Of a stretch of DNA of 34,078 nucleotides, positions 15,349 to 23,952 are shown piece by piece; positions within the stretch are counted from its first letter, which is position 1; the number at the start of each line of letters is the position of its first letter. The notes below the pieces were generated by a model. The model was not told the DNA's origin. It ran no database searches and worked only from the letters and a program-made list of their open reading frames with translations. The stretch is from Planctomycetota bacterium (GTDB lineage: Bacteria; Planctomycetota; UBA1135; GCA-002686595), in contig JAJDEV010000037.1 of NCBI GenBank assembly GCA_029259605.1, forward strand, positions 1 to 34,078, read 5' to 3'. Made by a program: the position numbers and the translations under genes.

Positions 15349-16782
15349 CTACGCCCCCGCCGCGCGCAGCATCGCCTGCGCCTTCGCGTTGCCGCGTTGC
15401 TGCGCGATCTGCAGCGGGGTTTCCCCATCGCGACTCCAGTTGTAGCCCACCGCGGTCGGGTCGGCGCCGTTCTCGAGCAGCCACTTCGCGAGGTCGAGAT
15501 CACCGCGCAGCATGCACCAATGCAGCGTGGTCGTGCCCGTGCTCTCCTGGTCGACGGACGCGCCGTACATCGTGAGCAGCTCGGCCATCTCGTGCCCAGC
15601 TCCTCCGAGCAGCGTGTACCACATCACGGGGAAGTCGTGCGCGCCCCGCTCGTGGATGAGCGTCGCGTCGCGTTGCAACCAGAACTCGACGGACTCGAAG
15701 TCGCCGGCCGAGACGGCCGTCGGCAACGAGAGCGGCGCGCCGTGGTCGAGGTGGTAGCGGATGATGTCCCGCGTTCCGATGTGCGCACATGCCTCGATCG
15801 CCAGCTCGTCGTCGGTCGAGATCGAGAACACCAAGCGTTCGTCCTTCGAGACGAGCTCGCGCACCTTGTCCAATTGGGTATGCGAGCTCCCCGTGACGGC
15901 ACCCTGCACGTCCCGCGAGACGTCGGAGAGATCCGGACGCACGATCGGCTCGCGGTTCGCGTCGAGCGCGAAGCGTGACGCGCGATTGTCGCGCGGCAAC
16001 GACGCATGCCCGGCCAGCAACCTCTCGCCCGCTTCCCATCCGAGCTCATCGGCGAGCGCGCGCGCCGTGCGCCCCTCGTCGTCCTTCGCATCCACGGCGG
16101 CGCCCTTGCGAATCGCGAGGCGCACGAGCAGCGGGTCGCGGCGCAAGACCGCGCCGTGCAGGACCGAGCTGCCGCCGCGCTGGCGCGCGTTGACGTCGGA
16201 GCCGTTGGCACAGAGATCGGCGACCGAGATGCGCGCCCACGTTCCGGTCACGCACTCCATCGCGCCACGCGCGGGCGTGTAACCCGTCCCACCGTCGGGC
16301 GCCGCGTCGGGCTCGCAACCCTTCGAACGCATGCGCCAGGAGTCGCGGCTCGCGACGAGCGCAGCAGCATAGAGCGGCGTACCTCCGACGGGATGCGCGC
16401 GGCGCAGGAGTTCGGGGTGCGCCGTCGCGAGCGCGTTGAAGCGCCCCCAGTCCTCGGCCATCACCGCTTCCACGATGTCGAGCGTGATGCCGGTCGCCTG
16501 CAGCTCGGCGGCGACGTCCTCGCGTCCGTGCACGTTCGCCAGCACGAACGCGGAACGCCCGACGTCGTCCTTGGCGGTCGCGAGCGTGGCGTCCTCGGCG
16601 AGCAGCTCACGCACGCGCTCGAGGTCGCCGCGCTTGACCGCTTCGAGGAACGCCGCGGGATCGGGCGCGCCCGCACCGGGCCGTCGCCGGTTCGGGCGAG
16701 CGATCGTCCTCGCGGCCGAGAAAGCGGGCAGGGAGAGGAGCGCTCCGAGGGTCGTGCAGGCTTGGCGTCGGGAGAATTGCAT
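15349..16782 (-). CDS. Exported ankyrin-repeat protein, probable Tat signal
   Basis: A 477-residue protein whose start (ATG 16782) begins a twin-arginine-like signal (FSRRQACTTLGALLSLPAF). The mature part is a series of ankyrin repeats: FLEAVKRGDLERVRELLAED near residue 45, GGTPLYAAALVASRD near 140, GGSSVLHGAVLRRDPLLVRLAIRKGA in the middle, and near the C-terminus TTTLHWCMLRGDLDLAKWLLENGAD and GETPLQIAQQRGNAKAQAML. Middle repeats are degenerate. Ankyrin solenoids mediate protein binding; a periplasmic version could sequester or scaffold a partner. It is convergent with the MATE gene with a 4-bp gap. Confidence 0.85.
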   Translation of the reverse strand: MQFSRRQACTTLGALLSLPAFSAARTIARPNRRRPGAGAPDPAAFLEAVKRGDLERVRELLAEDATLATAKDDVGRSAFVLANVHGREDVAAELQATGITLDIVEAVMAEDWGRFNALATAHPELLRRAHPVGGTPLYAAALVASRDSWRMRSKGCEPDAAPDGGTGYTPARGAMECVTGTWARISVADLCANGSDVNARQRGGSSVLHGAVLRRDPLLVRLAIRKGAAVDAKDDEGRTARALADELGWEAGERLLAGHASLPRDNRASRFALDANREPIVRPDLSDVSRDVQGAVTGSSHTQLDKVRELVSKDERLVFSISTDDELAIEACAHIGTRDIIRYHLDHGAPLSLPTAVSAGDFESVEFWLQRDATLIHERGAHDFPVMWYTLLGGAGHEMAELLTMYGASVDQESTGTTTLHWCMLRGDLDLAKWLLENGADPTAVGYNWSRDGETPLQIAQQRGNAKAQAMLRAAGA

Positions 16783-16918
16783 GGTCGTTGGGCCTCCGAG
16801 CCCGGGTGCCCGGGATGCGCCTAACGCCCCCGGTATCCACGAGAGCGCGGGCACGGGTCCCGCGGGGCCAAGTTCCCACGGAACGCCGCTCGAGGGCGCG
16901 CGACGATGGGGGTTCGCC
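16783..16918. other. Divergent control region upstream of the ankyrin gene
   Basis: This 136-bp stretch separates the ankyrin gene start from the family A repeat. With the repeat (16919-17084) and the leader 17085-17182 it forms the divergent promoter region between the ankyrin gene and the sigma/kinase operon. No promoter motif can be pinpointed. Confidence 0.4.
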
Positions 16919-17084
16919 CTAGCAGCCCGTGGTGAAACTCACGCCACCCTCGAACGCCGCTGGATCCGCGCTGCCGGCGTTGCGCCTCCTCCGAGGCTCC
17001 AGCGAATACGCGTCGTCGGCGCGCCTTGTCAGCACGAATTCATCCCCCTTCGTAGTTGGCGTTAGTTCCACCACGGCCTGCTAG
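16919..17084. repeat. Family A palindromic repeat, copy 2 (166 bp, inverted relative to copy 1)
   Basis: CTAG ends at 16919-16922 and 17081-17084. The left terminus is GCAGCCCGTGGTGAAACTCA; the right terminus is its imperfect complement (TTCCACCACGGCCTGC). Reverse-complemented, it aligns with 1467-1632 along its full, equal length, including the central GACGACGCGTATTCGCTGGA. Unlike copy 1 it sits in a divergent intergenic region upstream of an ECF sigma gene, so it could influence transcription there. Confidence 0.92.
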
Positions 17085-17182
17085 GTTCACGCGTCGGAGT
17101 TCGCGCGCCGCGCGACGTTTCTCGCGAACTCCTGTCCCCCGCTGCGCGCGACTCGCGCTTTGGGTTCGAGACTCCATCCGCG

Positions 17183-17695
17183 ATGACCGAGCAAGCCCCC
17201 TGGACCCCCCTCGTCTACGACGAGCTGCGCCGCATGGCCGACGCGCTGATGTCCAACGAGCGGGCGAGCCACACGCTGGAGCCCACGGCGCTCGCGCACG
17301 AGGTCTGGATCCGTCTCTTGAAGAGCCGCAACGCGGCGTCGCTCGACCACGGCGAATTCCTCGGCGTCGCCGCCCAGGCCATGCGCCGGATCCTCACGGA
17401 CCACGCGCGACGGCGCGCGTCGAGCAAGCGCGGCGGTGGGCTGCGGCGCACGACGCTCGACGGCAAGTCGCCGACGACCGAGCCGCAGGAGTTCGCGCTC
17501 GATATGGACGCGGCGCTCACCGCGCTCCAGGACGTCGACGCCGAGCTGGCGCGCATCGTCGAGCTGCGCTTCTACGGCGGTTGTTCGAACGAAGAGATCG
17601 CTTCGGCGCTCGAGACGTCGACGCGCACGATCAAGCGACGCTGGCGCTATGCGCGCGCGTGGCTGCAACACCACATGCAAGGGAACGAGGCATGA
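17183..17695 (+). CDS. ECF sigma factor coupled to a Ser/Thr kinase
   Basis: A 170-residue ECF sigma factor. Region 2 (LVYDELRRMADALM ... LAHEVWIRLLK ... EFLGVAAQAMRRILTDHARRR) matches the planctomycete/acidobacterial ECF group whose members accompany protein kinases. Region 4 is about 115-165 (IVELRFYGGCSNEEIASALETSTRTIKRRWRYARAWL). No anti-sigma gene is adjacent; the kinase gene overlaps its stop by ATGA. In this group the sigma factor is thought to be controlled by the linked kinase rather than by a classical anti-sigma factor, so phosphorylation control is likely but inferred. Confidence 0.93.
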   Translation: MTEQAPWTPLVYDELRRMADALMSNERASHTLEPTALAHEVWIRLLKSRNAASLDHGEFLGVAAQAMRRILTDHARRRASSKRGGGLRRTTLDGKSPTTEPQEFALDMDAALTALQDVDAELARIVELRFYGGCSNEEIASALETSTRTIKRRWRYARAWLQHHMQGNEA

Positions 17696-19176
17696 ACTCC
17701 TGGGGCGCAGTGCAACAGCTCTTCGAGCGGGCGCTCGAGCTCGACGCGGACGAGCGCGAGCGTGTTCTCGCGCACGAGCGCGAACACGGCGACCCGAACG
17801 TGGTGCGACGCGTCGAGGCGCTCCTCGCCGCGGACTCCGCGCCGCTCGAGGGCTTCGATTCGAACGCCACGGACCTGTTGCAAGAGCTGCGCGCCGAGCC
17901 GCCGGCCGCCGCGCTCTGCGGGACGACGTTCGGCGACTATCGCGTGGAGGCGCACGTGTCGACGGGCGGAATGGCGCACGTCTATCGCGCGACCCGGACG
18001 AGCGCCGGGACCGAACGTCGGGTCGCGCTCAAGGTGCTCCGCCCCGGACTCGACACGGACGCGTTCCTGGAGCGCTTCCAGCGCGAACGCGAGACGCTGG
18101 CCGACCTCGAGCACGAGCACATCGTGTCGTTCCTCGACGCCGGCGCGCTGCCCGACGGCCGTCCGTTCCTCGCGATGGAGTACGTCGACGGAGCGCCGCT
18201 GACCGAGTGGGCGCGCGGCGTCCCGTTGCGCGAGCGGGTCGAGCTCTTCATGCGCGTGCTCGCGACGGTGCAGTACGCGCACCAGAAGCTCGTCATCCAC
18301 CGCGACCTCAAGCCGTCGAACGTGTTCGTGACGACGCTCGGTGCGCCGCGCCTGCTCGACTTCGGCGTCGCGGTCGTGCTCGAGACAGAGGGCGACGCCG
18401 CGGGCGGGCGCGCTCCGCTGACGCCGGTTTACGCGAGCCCCGAGCAGTTGCGCGGCGGAGCGCTGACGACCGCGAGCGACATCTACTCGCTGGGCGTGAT
18501 GCTGCACGAGCTCGTCACCGGCAAACCGCCCTCGATCGACGCGTCGGAGTCCGATGCGGCGCGCCGGCCGAGCATCGACGCGCGCGGCGACCTCGGTGCG
18601 ATCATCGACAAGGCGCTCGCGCCCGACCCGGCGCAACGCTATCGCTCGGCGGATCGGTTCGCCGAGGACCTGCGCCGCTACCTCGCCCTCGAGCCCGTCT
18701 CCGCGCGCCCGTCGTCGTGGGCGCACCGCACGTCGCTCTTCGCGCGACGCAATCGCTGGCCCGTCACCCTCGGCGCCGCGGTCGTCGTCGCGCTCCTCAC
18801 GGGCTGGATCGGCGCCGACGTCGACCGACGCTCGGCGCAGGAAGAGGCGTCGCTCGGTTGGGGCGCGCACAGTCAGGCCAAGTACGTGGCGATCCTCCTC
18901 GAGGACTGGATGCTCGAGGCGATCGCGCGCGACGAAGCGCTGGGCGAGGACGCGACGCGTTACCTCGAGGAGTCGCTCGACCGGTTCACCGATCGGCCCG
19001 AGGCCGAGACGCTCGTGCACCTCACGCTCGGACAGATCTATCTCGAGCGCGGCGACCGTGCGCGTGCAACGCCGCACATCGAGCGCGCGTGGGAGCTCAC
19101 GCAATCGACGCGCGGCATCGGGAAGCGCGACCGCGAGCGCGCGTCGCTGCTGCGCGAACGGCTCGCCGAGGGTTAG
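17692..19176 (+). CDS. Transmembrane Ser/Thr protein kinase with TPR-like C-terminus
   Basis: A 494-residue PknB-type kinase. Residues 1-75 are a helical region common in planctomycete kinases next to ECF factors. The kinase domain (about 82-350) shows the Gly-rich loop STGGMAHVYRA, catalytic Lys K114 (VALKVLRP), HRDLKPSN (D205, N210), DFG at 223-225, and SPEQ in place of APE. All catalytic residues are present. A transmembrane helix follows (WPVTLGAAVVVALLTGWIGADV, near 363-384), then an outer segment with a TPR-like motif (LTLGQIYLERGDRARATPHIERAWEL). It likely senses an envelope signal and phosphorylates the sigma factor or FHA proteins; an FHA reductase is encoded at 9542-11074. Confidence 0.93.
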   Translation: MNSWGAVQQLFERALELDADERERVLAHEREHGDPNVVRRVEALLAADSAPLEGFDSNATDLLQELRAEPPAAALCGTTFGDYRVEAHVSTGGMAHVYRATRTSAGTERRVALKVLRPGLDTDAFLERFQRERETLADLEHEHIVSFLDAGALPDGRPFLAMEYVDGAPLTEWARGVPLRERVELFMRVLATVQYAHQKLVIHRDLKPSNVFVTTLGAPRLLDFGVAVVLETEGDAAGGRAPLTPVYASPEQLRGGALTTASDIYSLGVMLHELVTGKPPSIDASESDAARRPSIDARGDLGAIIDKALAPDPAQRYRSADRFAEDLRRYLALEPVSARPSSWAHRTSLFARRNRWPVTLGAAVVVALLTGWIGADVDRRSAQEEASLGWGAHSQAKYVAILLEDWMLEAIARDEALGEDATRYLEESLDRFTDRPEAETLVHLTLGQIYLERGDRARATPHIERAWELTQSTRGIGKRDRERASLLRERLAEG

Positions 19177-19302
19177 CGCCGGTCCAAATCCGGACTTCCA
19201 CGTAGACATCGCGTTCGAGCGGGAATATCGAGCGCGTCCGCGCCTCGAAGCGCGTCCACAAGTTTGTTCCTCCGTCTCCATTCCATCCGAGGCCCCTCTA
19301 TC

Positions 19303-19788
19303 ATGAATCACACACGAACGACTCTGCTTGCCGCGCTGATGCTGCTCGGCGCGGCGTGGACCGCGGCTCCGTCGTCCCTCTTCGCGTTCCAACGTGAACC
19401 CGTCGAAACGACGCGCAAGCTCGCACCCGCGTTGCCGCGCGCCGCTTGGCCGCCTCGACCGGACGCGATCGTCACGCTCGACTCGACCACGGCCGGCGGA
19501 CCCGCGTCACTCCAGCCGCTCCAGCTCTGGTCCGCGTACGCGGTACCGGCGAACCGCGACCTCGTCATCACGAACGCGGCGATCCTCGGCGAGGAGATGA
19601 CGTTGCTCGGCTCCGGTTTCCAGCGCTCGGGCGAGGCGGACCCGTCGCTGCGAGACTCCGCGCTCGACCCGGGCGCACCGCTCGGCTGGGTCTTCCCCGC
19701 CGGTTCGCAGGTGGTGCTGCGGAACGACGGCGCGCAGGCGAACGCGCTCGAGTACACGCTCGCCGGTTATCTCGTCGCGCGCGACTGA
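19303..19788 (+). CDS. Small secreted protein of unknown function
   Basis: A 161-residue protein with a clear Sec signal peptide (TTLLAALMLLGAAWTAAPSSLFA). The mature part is neutral and probably all-beta (IVTLDSTTAGGPASLQ, WSAYAVPANRDLVITNAAI, VVLRNDGAQANALEYTLAGYLV), like small periplasmic domains that read as a beta-sandwich. I recognise no family. It begins 126 bp after the kinase gene in the same direction and may belong to the sigma/kinase regulon. It is convergent with the zincin-like gene, with a 9-bp gap. Confidence 0.7.
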   Translation: MNHTRTTLLAALMLLGAAWTAAPSSLFAFQREPVETTRKLAPALPRAAWPPRPDAIVTLDSTTAGGPASLQPLQLWSAYAVPANRDLVITNAAILGEEMTLLGSGFQRSGEADPSLRDSALDPGAPLGWVFPAGSQVVLRNDGAQANALEYTLAGYLVARD

Positions 19789-19797
19789 TCGCGCTCC

Positions 19798-21483
19798 CTA
19801 CGGGCGCGCGACGATGCGGTAGTCCCCATCGCGCGCGCCCGACTCGACCGTCCACTCCGGCGTCAGCGTCAGAGTCCAGCCGTCGCCCGCGAGCTCGGGA
19901 CCCTCGAGGTCCGCTGGCGCCGCGAGGTGCGTGCGTCCGTCGTCGCACAGGAGCGCGCCGCCGGGCGCATCGGCGACACCCCACTCGTCCGAGATCCAGA
20001 GCGTGCCGTAGACCTGTCCCACCCCGTCGAGCGGCTCGATTCGATTCGGATCGAACGACCGACGCGGCGTGCGGGTCGGAAGGACGAGGACCGGGCCGTC
20101 GACGAAGCGCGCGCGGTGCACGACGGCGCGCGCCACGCGCAGTCGCTCCCGTTCGACCTCCTCGGCACGCACTTCGGCGGCGCCGTAGCGACCCGCGCGT
20201 TCCGCGGCCGCGCGCGCGAGGTCCGTCGGCTCTTCGATCAGCACGGCGAGCGACAGGAGCTCGGACAACTCTCGCCCCGCGAGGAAGTCGGAGCGCCACG
20301 CCGGATCGTAGGCGTCGAGCAGCAACCCCAGCGCCGGGCCGGTCGCGTAGGCGAACGAGCGCGTGAGCGACTCGCGCGCGACCAGACCCTCGAGCGCCGC
20401 GATCGTCCTCGCGCTCCGAACGCTCGCGTTGTCGCTGCAGAGGCGCACGCCCGTGTACTCCGCCGATCCCTCCACGCGCTCGAGCCCATCCTCGAGCTCG
20501 GCGCCGTTCGCGAAGAGCGAGCGGCGCAGCGCGCGGAACAGCATCGCGTCGGCCGCGGCTTCGTCGCGTTCGAAGTCGTCCTCGGCGCGCAACGCCGCCG
20601 CGAGCGCGCGCGCTTCGAGCCGCAGCCACAGGCGTCCGTCCATCGTCGCCAGATGCGGGCAGGGGCTCGCGGCGGCCGTGATGCGCAGCTCGTTCTGGAC
20701 GTTGTGGAACGACTCGTGAACGAGCAGGTTCGCGCGCGCGATCGCGTCGGTCGGCGGCGGCCACATCAGCATGGTCCAGCGCGTGCCCGCCCACTGCACG
20801 GCCGTGTTGGCGATGCCGCGGTCCGCGGGAAAGCGCCCGGCCCACATCCCCTTCCACTCGAACAGGACGCCCTCGGCGTCGGCGCGGTCGGCGACCACCG
20901 TGCGCGTCTCGGGATCGACGAAGAGCAGCGGCCGGCCGAGCTCGACGCCCCAGAGCTCGCCTCCGTCGCCCTTCACGATCGCGGCCAGCGCGTCGATCGC
21001 CGCGCGCGCCACGGTCGGGTCGATCGGCGGCGCGTCGTGTTCCTGGACGGAGACGTGCGCAGTGTCGCCCTCCACGCGAATGTCGAACGTGACCCACGGA
21101 GCATCGAGGCCTTCGATGTCGAAGTCGAAGCGCGGATCCTCCAGGTCGAGCCCCTCGACCGGGACCGTGAAGTAGCCGCGCCCGTGCGCGTCGATCTCGA
21201 CCGTCCGCGCCCCGACCGTCTCGCCGTCGACTTGGGTCGTGACGCTCCAACCGTGGAACCATCCGGCGCCGTACGCGACGCCGGCGAGGGCGGCGCTCGC
21301 CACGCCGATCGTCAGCAGGCGCCGCGCCCGACGCTGCGCACCGCGCATGCGCTCGTGCGCGCCGAAGAGCTCGCGCGCGAGGCGCTCACGGTGGGCGTCG
21401 TGGATCCAGACGGGTTCGCGCAGATCGGCGAGAGAGCGGGCGAGTTCGGTTTCCATGGGCTCTGTGCGTTGCGGGTCGTTCAT
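19798..21483 (-). CDS. Membrane protein with HExxH motif, partner of the third ECF sigma factor
   Basis: A 561-residue protein of no family I recognise. Residues 1-53 are charged and cytoplasmic, a single membrane helix spans about 54-72 (RRLLTIGVASAALAGVAYGAGWF), and nearly 490 residues lie outside. The outer part contains LLVHESFHNVQNEL, an HExxH zinc motif (H256, E257, H260), with candidate third-ligand glutamates downstream (LEARALAAAL; GSAEYTG). A gluzincin-like peptidase fold is plausible. The gene starts 8 bp after the sigma stop, where an anti-sigma gene is usual, and has the matching topology. It may be an anti-sigma factor with a zincin-like sensor domain. ATG 21456 is an alternative start. 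Confidence 0.7.
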   Translation of the reverse strand: MNDPQRTEPMETELARSLADLREPVWIHDAHRERLARELFGAHERMRGAQRRARRLLTIGVASAALAGVAYGAGWFHGWSVTTQVDGETVGARTVEIDAHGRGYFTVPVEGLDLEDPRFDFDIEGLDAPWVTFDIRVEGDTAHVSVQEHDAPPIDPTVARAAIDALAAIVKGDGGELWGVELGRPLLFVDPETRTVVADRADAEGVLFEWKGMWAGRFPADRGIANTAVQWAGTRWTMLMWPPPTDAIARANLLVHESFHNVQNELRITAAASPCPHLATMDGRLWLRLEARALAAALRAEDDFERDEAAADAMLFRALRRSLFANGAELEDGLERVEGSAEYTGVRLCSDNASVRSARTIAALEGLVARESLTRSFAYATGPALGLLLDAYDPAWRSDFLAGRELSELLSLAVLIEEPTDLARAAAERAGRYGAAEVRAEEVERERLRVARAVVHRARFVDGPVLVLPTRTPRRSFDPNRIEPLDGVGQVYGTLWISDEWGVADAPGGALLCDDGRTHLAAPADLEGPELAGDGWTLTLTPEWTVESGARDGDYRIVARP

Positions 21484-21491
21484 CGGAGCGC

Positions 21492-22112
21492 TCAGCTCTC
21501 CTTCGTCGATGCGGGCATGCGCCTTAGCAACGCGGCGCGCGCGCGGCTGAGGCGTGACTTCACGGTTCCCTCACGGCATCCGAGGACCGTCGCGGTCTCG
21601 GCCACAGACAGTCCGTCGACGTAGTGCAGCGCGAGCACCGATTGGAAGCGCGGGGCGAGCGCACCGAGCGCCTGCCGAAGGTGTTCGACGCTCGCGTCGC
21701 TTGCGGACACGCTCGCATCGTCCGGCCTCTCGCACTCGGCGAGACGCGCGAGCGCCGCGTCGCGCCGCCGCGCTGAACGCATCCACTTGTTCACGTCGTT
21801 CGTGGCGATGCGCAGCAGGTAGAAGCGATACGGAACGCCGCGCGAGCGATAGCGCCGGATGCGACGCAGCGCGGTATGGAAGACGCCGGCGACCAGATCC
21901 TCGGTGGCGTGATGGTCGCCCGTTCGCCGCCAAATGTGAGCGGCGACGGCGGCGTAGTGCCGCTGGTAGAGCTCGGCGAAGGCGGCCGGGTCGGAGGCGG
22001 CGCGCGCGATCAGCTCGCCCTCGTCCGGCGCGTGCGTCGGGCGCTCGCGCGGGGAATCGACGACGAGCCGCGGACTCGCGGCGCTCGTGCGGACGGCCTG
22101 GTTCCTACCCAT
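21492..22112 (-). CDS. ECF-type RNA polymerase sigma factor (third)
   Basis: A 206-residue sigma factor. Region 2: ELIARAASDPAAFAELYQRHYAAVAAHIWRRTGDHHATEDLVAGVFHTALRR, then VPYRFYLLRIATNDVNKWMR. Region 4: LAPRFQSVLALHYVDGLSVAETATVLGCREGTVKSRLSRARAAL. ATG 22112 is the only start giving a normal N-terminus; the frame stays open far upstream only because it shadows the next gene. It is co-directional with the membrane HExxH gene 8 bp downstream, forming a sigma/regulator pair. Confidence 0.92.
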   Translation of the reverse strand: MGRNQAVRTSAASPRLVVDSPRERPTHAPDEGELIARAASDPAAFAELYQRHYAAVAAHIWRRTGDHHATEDLVAGVFHTALRRIRRYRSRGVPYRFYLLRIATNDVNKWMRSARRRDAALARLAECERPDDASVSASDASVEHLRQALGALAPRFQSVLALHYVDGLSVAETATVLGCREGTVKSRLSRARAALLRRMPASTKES

Positions 22113-22183
22113 CACCTCACTACAAGCCCCGACGCCCCGGATCGGTTCCCGGAATTCCGTTTCGTGCCGGGCGCGCGGTCCCA

Positions 22184-23902
22184 CTAACGCGAGCGCGCGT
22201 CGAAGAGCTCCTTCTGCGCGGCGAGGATCGCCTCCATCTCGGCGCGCCGCTCGCCGTGCAACAGCGCGATCGCCCGCTCGAGCGTTCGAATCGACTGCTC
22301 GACGTGACCCAAGCGGCTCTGCGCGTCGGCCAGGACCAGGAGCGGGTCCGCGGAATCGAGATCGAAGCGTTCGTCCGTCAGCAGGCGTTCCACCGCGGCG
22401 AAGTCCAGCGCGCTGCGGGCGATCATCGCGCGTACCGCGGCGACGCTCGCGAGCCGGTACCCGACGTGGATCTTCTCCGAGGCGCGCGCGAGCAGCGCTT
22501 CGGCCTCGTCGTAGCGCTTCTGCTCGTAGCGCAACGAGCCGTAGTTCATGAGCGCCGCGCCGCTGTCGACGAACGAGAGCACGTCGTCCGGTTCGTCGAG
22601 CACGGCTTCGTACTGTTCGGCGGCGCGCTCCTCGTCGCCGGCTTCCTTGTACCCGCGAGCGAGGTAGAAGCGCCCTTCGCGGAAGTTCGGGTCGCGCGCG
22701 ACCTCGGGTTCGAACAACGCGACGTCGTCGTGGAAGCGCGCACCGCCCGTGGCGGTCGCATACGCCGCGACGACGAACCACGCGGCGAAGCCGACCGCGT
22801 ACGCGCGCGCCGCCGGCGGACTCGCACGGACGCGACGCCAACCGCACGCGACGAGCATCCCGACGCCGACCGACGCGAAGTACCCGTAGTGCGGAGACGA
22901 GAAGCGCGGCAGCGGAACCACGTTCAACGCGGGCGCGAGCGCGAGAGCGAGGAACACGAGCGCGACCCCGAAGCTCGAACCCAGCCGGTCGCGCAGCGCG
23001 AGCCACGCGGCGACGCACACGACGAACAGCGGAATCACGGCCGCCGCGGAGCCGAGCTCGACGACGCGCGCCGCGTCGCTCAGGCCCGGGCGGAGCGGAA
23101 CGATCAGCTCGAGCAGGCGGTCGCCGAGCACCGCGAGCCGCGTCCCGAGCGCGGCCGAGAGCGGGAGATCGTGATGGTGCGAACCCCAGACGCGCGGCAC
23201 CGCAGCGGCGCGGAGCGCGGCGTACGCGACGACGACCGCGGCCATGCCGAAGACCAGCGGCGCGCGCACGCGCGCGGCCCCCGAGCGCCGTGCACGCAGC
23301 TCCCACACACCCGCCAGGGCCGGCACCCAGGCGATCGCGGTCTCCTTCGAGAGGAGCGCGAGGCCGAAGCACACGCACGTCCACAGGATCGCGAGCACGC
23401 CGCCCGACGCGCGCGCGCGCACGTAGGACGCGAGCGTGAGCAGGACGAAGAGCGTGACGATGAGCTCGGGGCGATACGAGATCGCGCCGGCGGGCAGCCA
23501 CGAGAGCGGATGCACGGCGACGACACACGCACCGACGGTCGCCTCGATCGCGTTGAAGCCGACGTATCGACGCAGAAACGCGAGCGTCGCCACACCGACG
23601 AGCATGTGCAGGAGCACGTTGGTGAGGTGGAAGCCGAACGCGCGACCGCCGTACACCGCGGCGTCCACGCTGTGCGCGAACGCGACGACCGGCCGGTAGA
23701 ACGCGGTGCGTCCGTAGGGCTCGAGGAGGAGCCGCCCCCACTCGCCGGGCGCTCGCACGGCGGTCGCCTGCTCGATGTCGCCGTGGTCGAGCCACGCGAA
23801 TCCGTTGTCGATGTAGGACGCGTGCGAGAAGAACGCGGTCAGCGCGACCAGCACGTACGGCGCGAGCCGCGACGCGATACCGCGCTCCATCGGAGACCCC
23901 AT
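22184..23902 (-). CDS. GT-C-like polytopic membrane protein with TPR tail
   Basis: A 572-residue protein. Residues 1-400 are about 10-11 hydrophobic helices. The first large loop contains IDNGFAWLDHGDIEQA, an acidic motif (D39, D42) like the Asp/Glu-containing first loop of GT-C glycosyltransferases (PMT/TMTC type), and YGRTAFYRPVV and HLTNVLLHMLVG resemble the TMTC arrangement. The C-terminal part is TPR-like (FREGRFYLARGYKEAGDEERAAEQYEAVL, LMNYGSLRYEQKRYDEAEALLARA, ADAQSRLGHVEQSIRTLERAIALL). It may transfer a sugar from a lipid-linked donor to an exported protein; no substrate is indicated. ATG 23902 is chosen just before the first helix; 23890 is also possible. Confidence 0.78.
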   Translation of the reverse strand: MGSPMERGIASRLAPYVLVALTAFFSHASYIDNGFAWLDHGDIEQATAVRAPGEWGRLLLEPYGRTAFYRPVVAFAHSVDAAVYGGRAFGFHLTNVLLHMLVGVATLAFLRRYVGFNAIEATVGACVVAVHPLSWLPAGAISYRPELIVTLFVLLTLASYVRARASGGVLAILWTCVCFGLALLSKETAIAWVPALAGVWELRARRSGAARVRAPLVFGMAAVVVAYAALRAAAVPRVWGSHHHDLPLSAALGTRLAVLGDRLLELIVPLRPGLSDAARVVELGSAAAVIPLFVVCVAAWLALRDRLGSSFGVALVFLALALAPALNVVPLPRFSSPHYGYFASVGVGMLVACGWRRVRASPPAARAYAVGFAAWFVVAAYATATGGARFHDDVALFEPEVARDPNFREGRFYLARGYKEAGDEERAAEQYEAVLDEPDDVLSFVDSGAALMNYGSLRYEQKRYDEAEALLARASEKIHVGYRLASVAAVRAMIARSALDFAAVERLLTDERFDLDSADPLLVLADAQSRLGHVEQSIRTLERAIALLHGERRAEMEAILAAQKELFDARSR

Positions 23903-23952
23903 GCTCCGCAGACTAGCGTCGCAGGTGTCCGAGCGCTTCCGGCGAAACCGAA

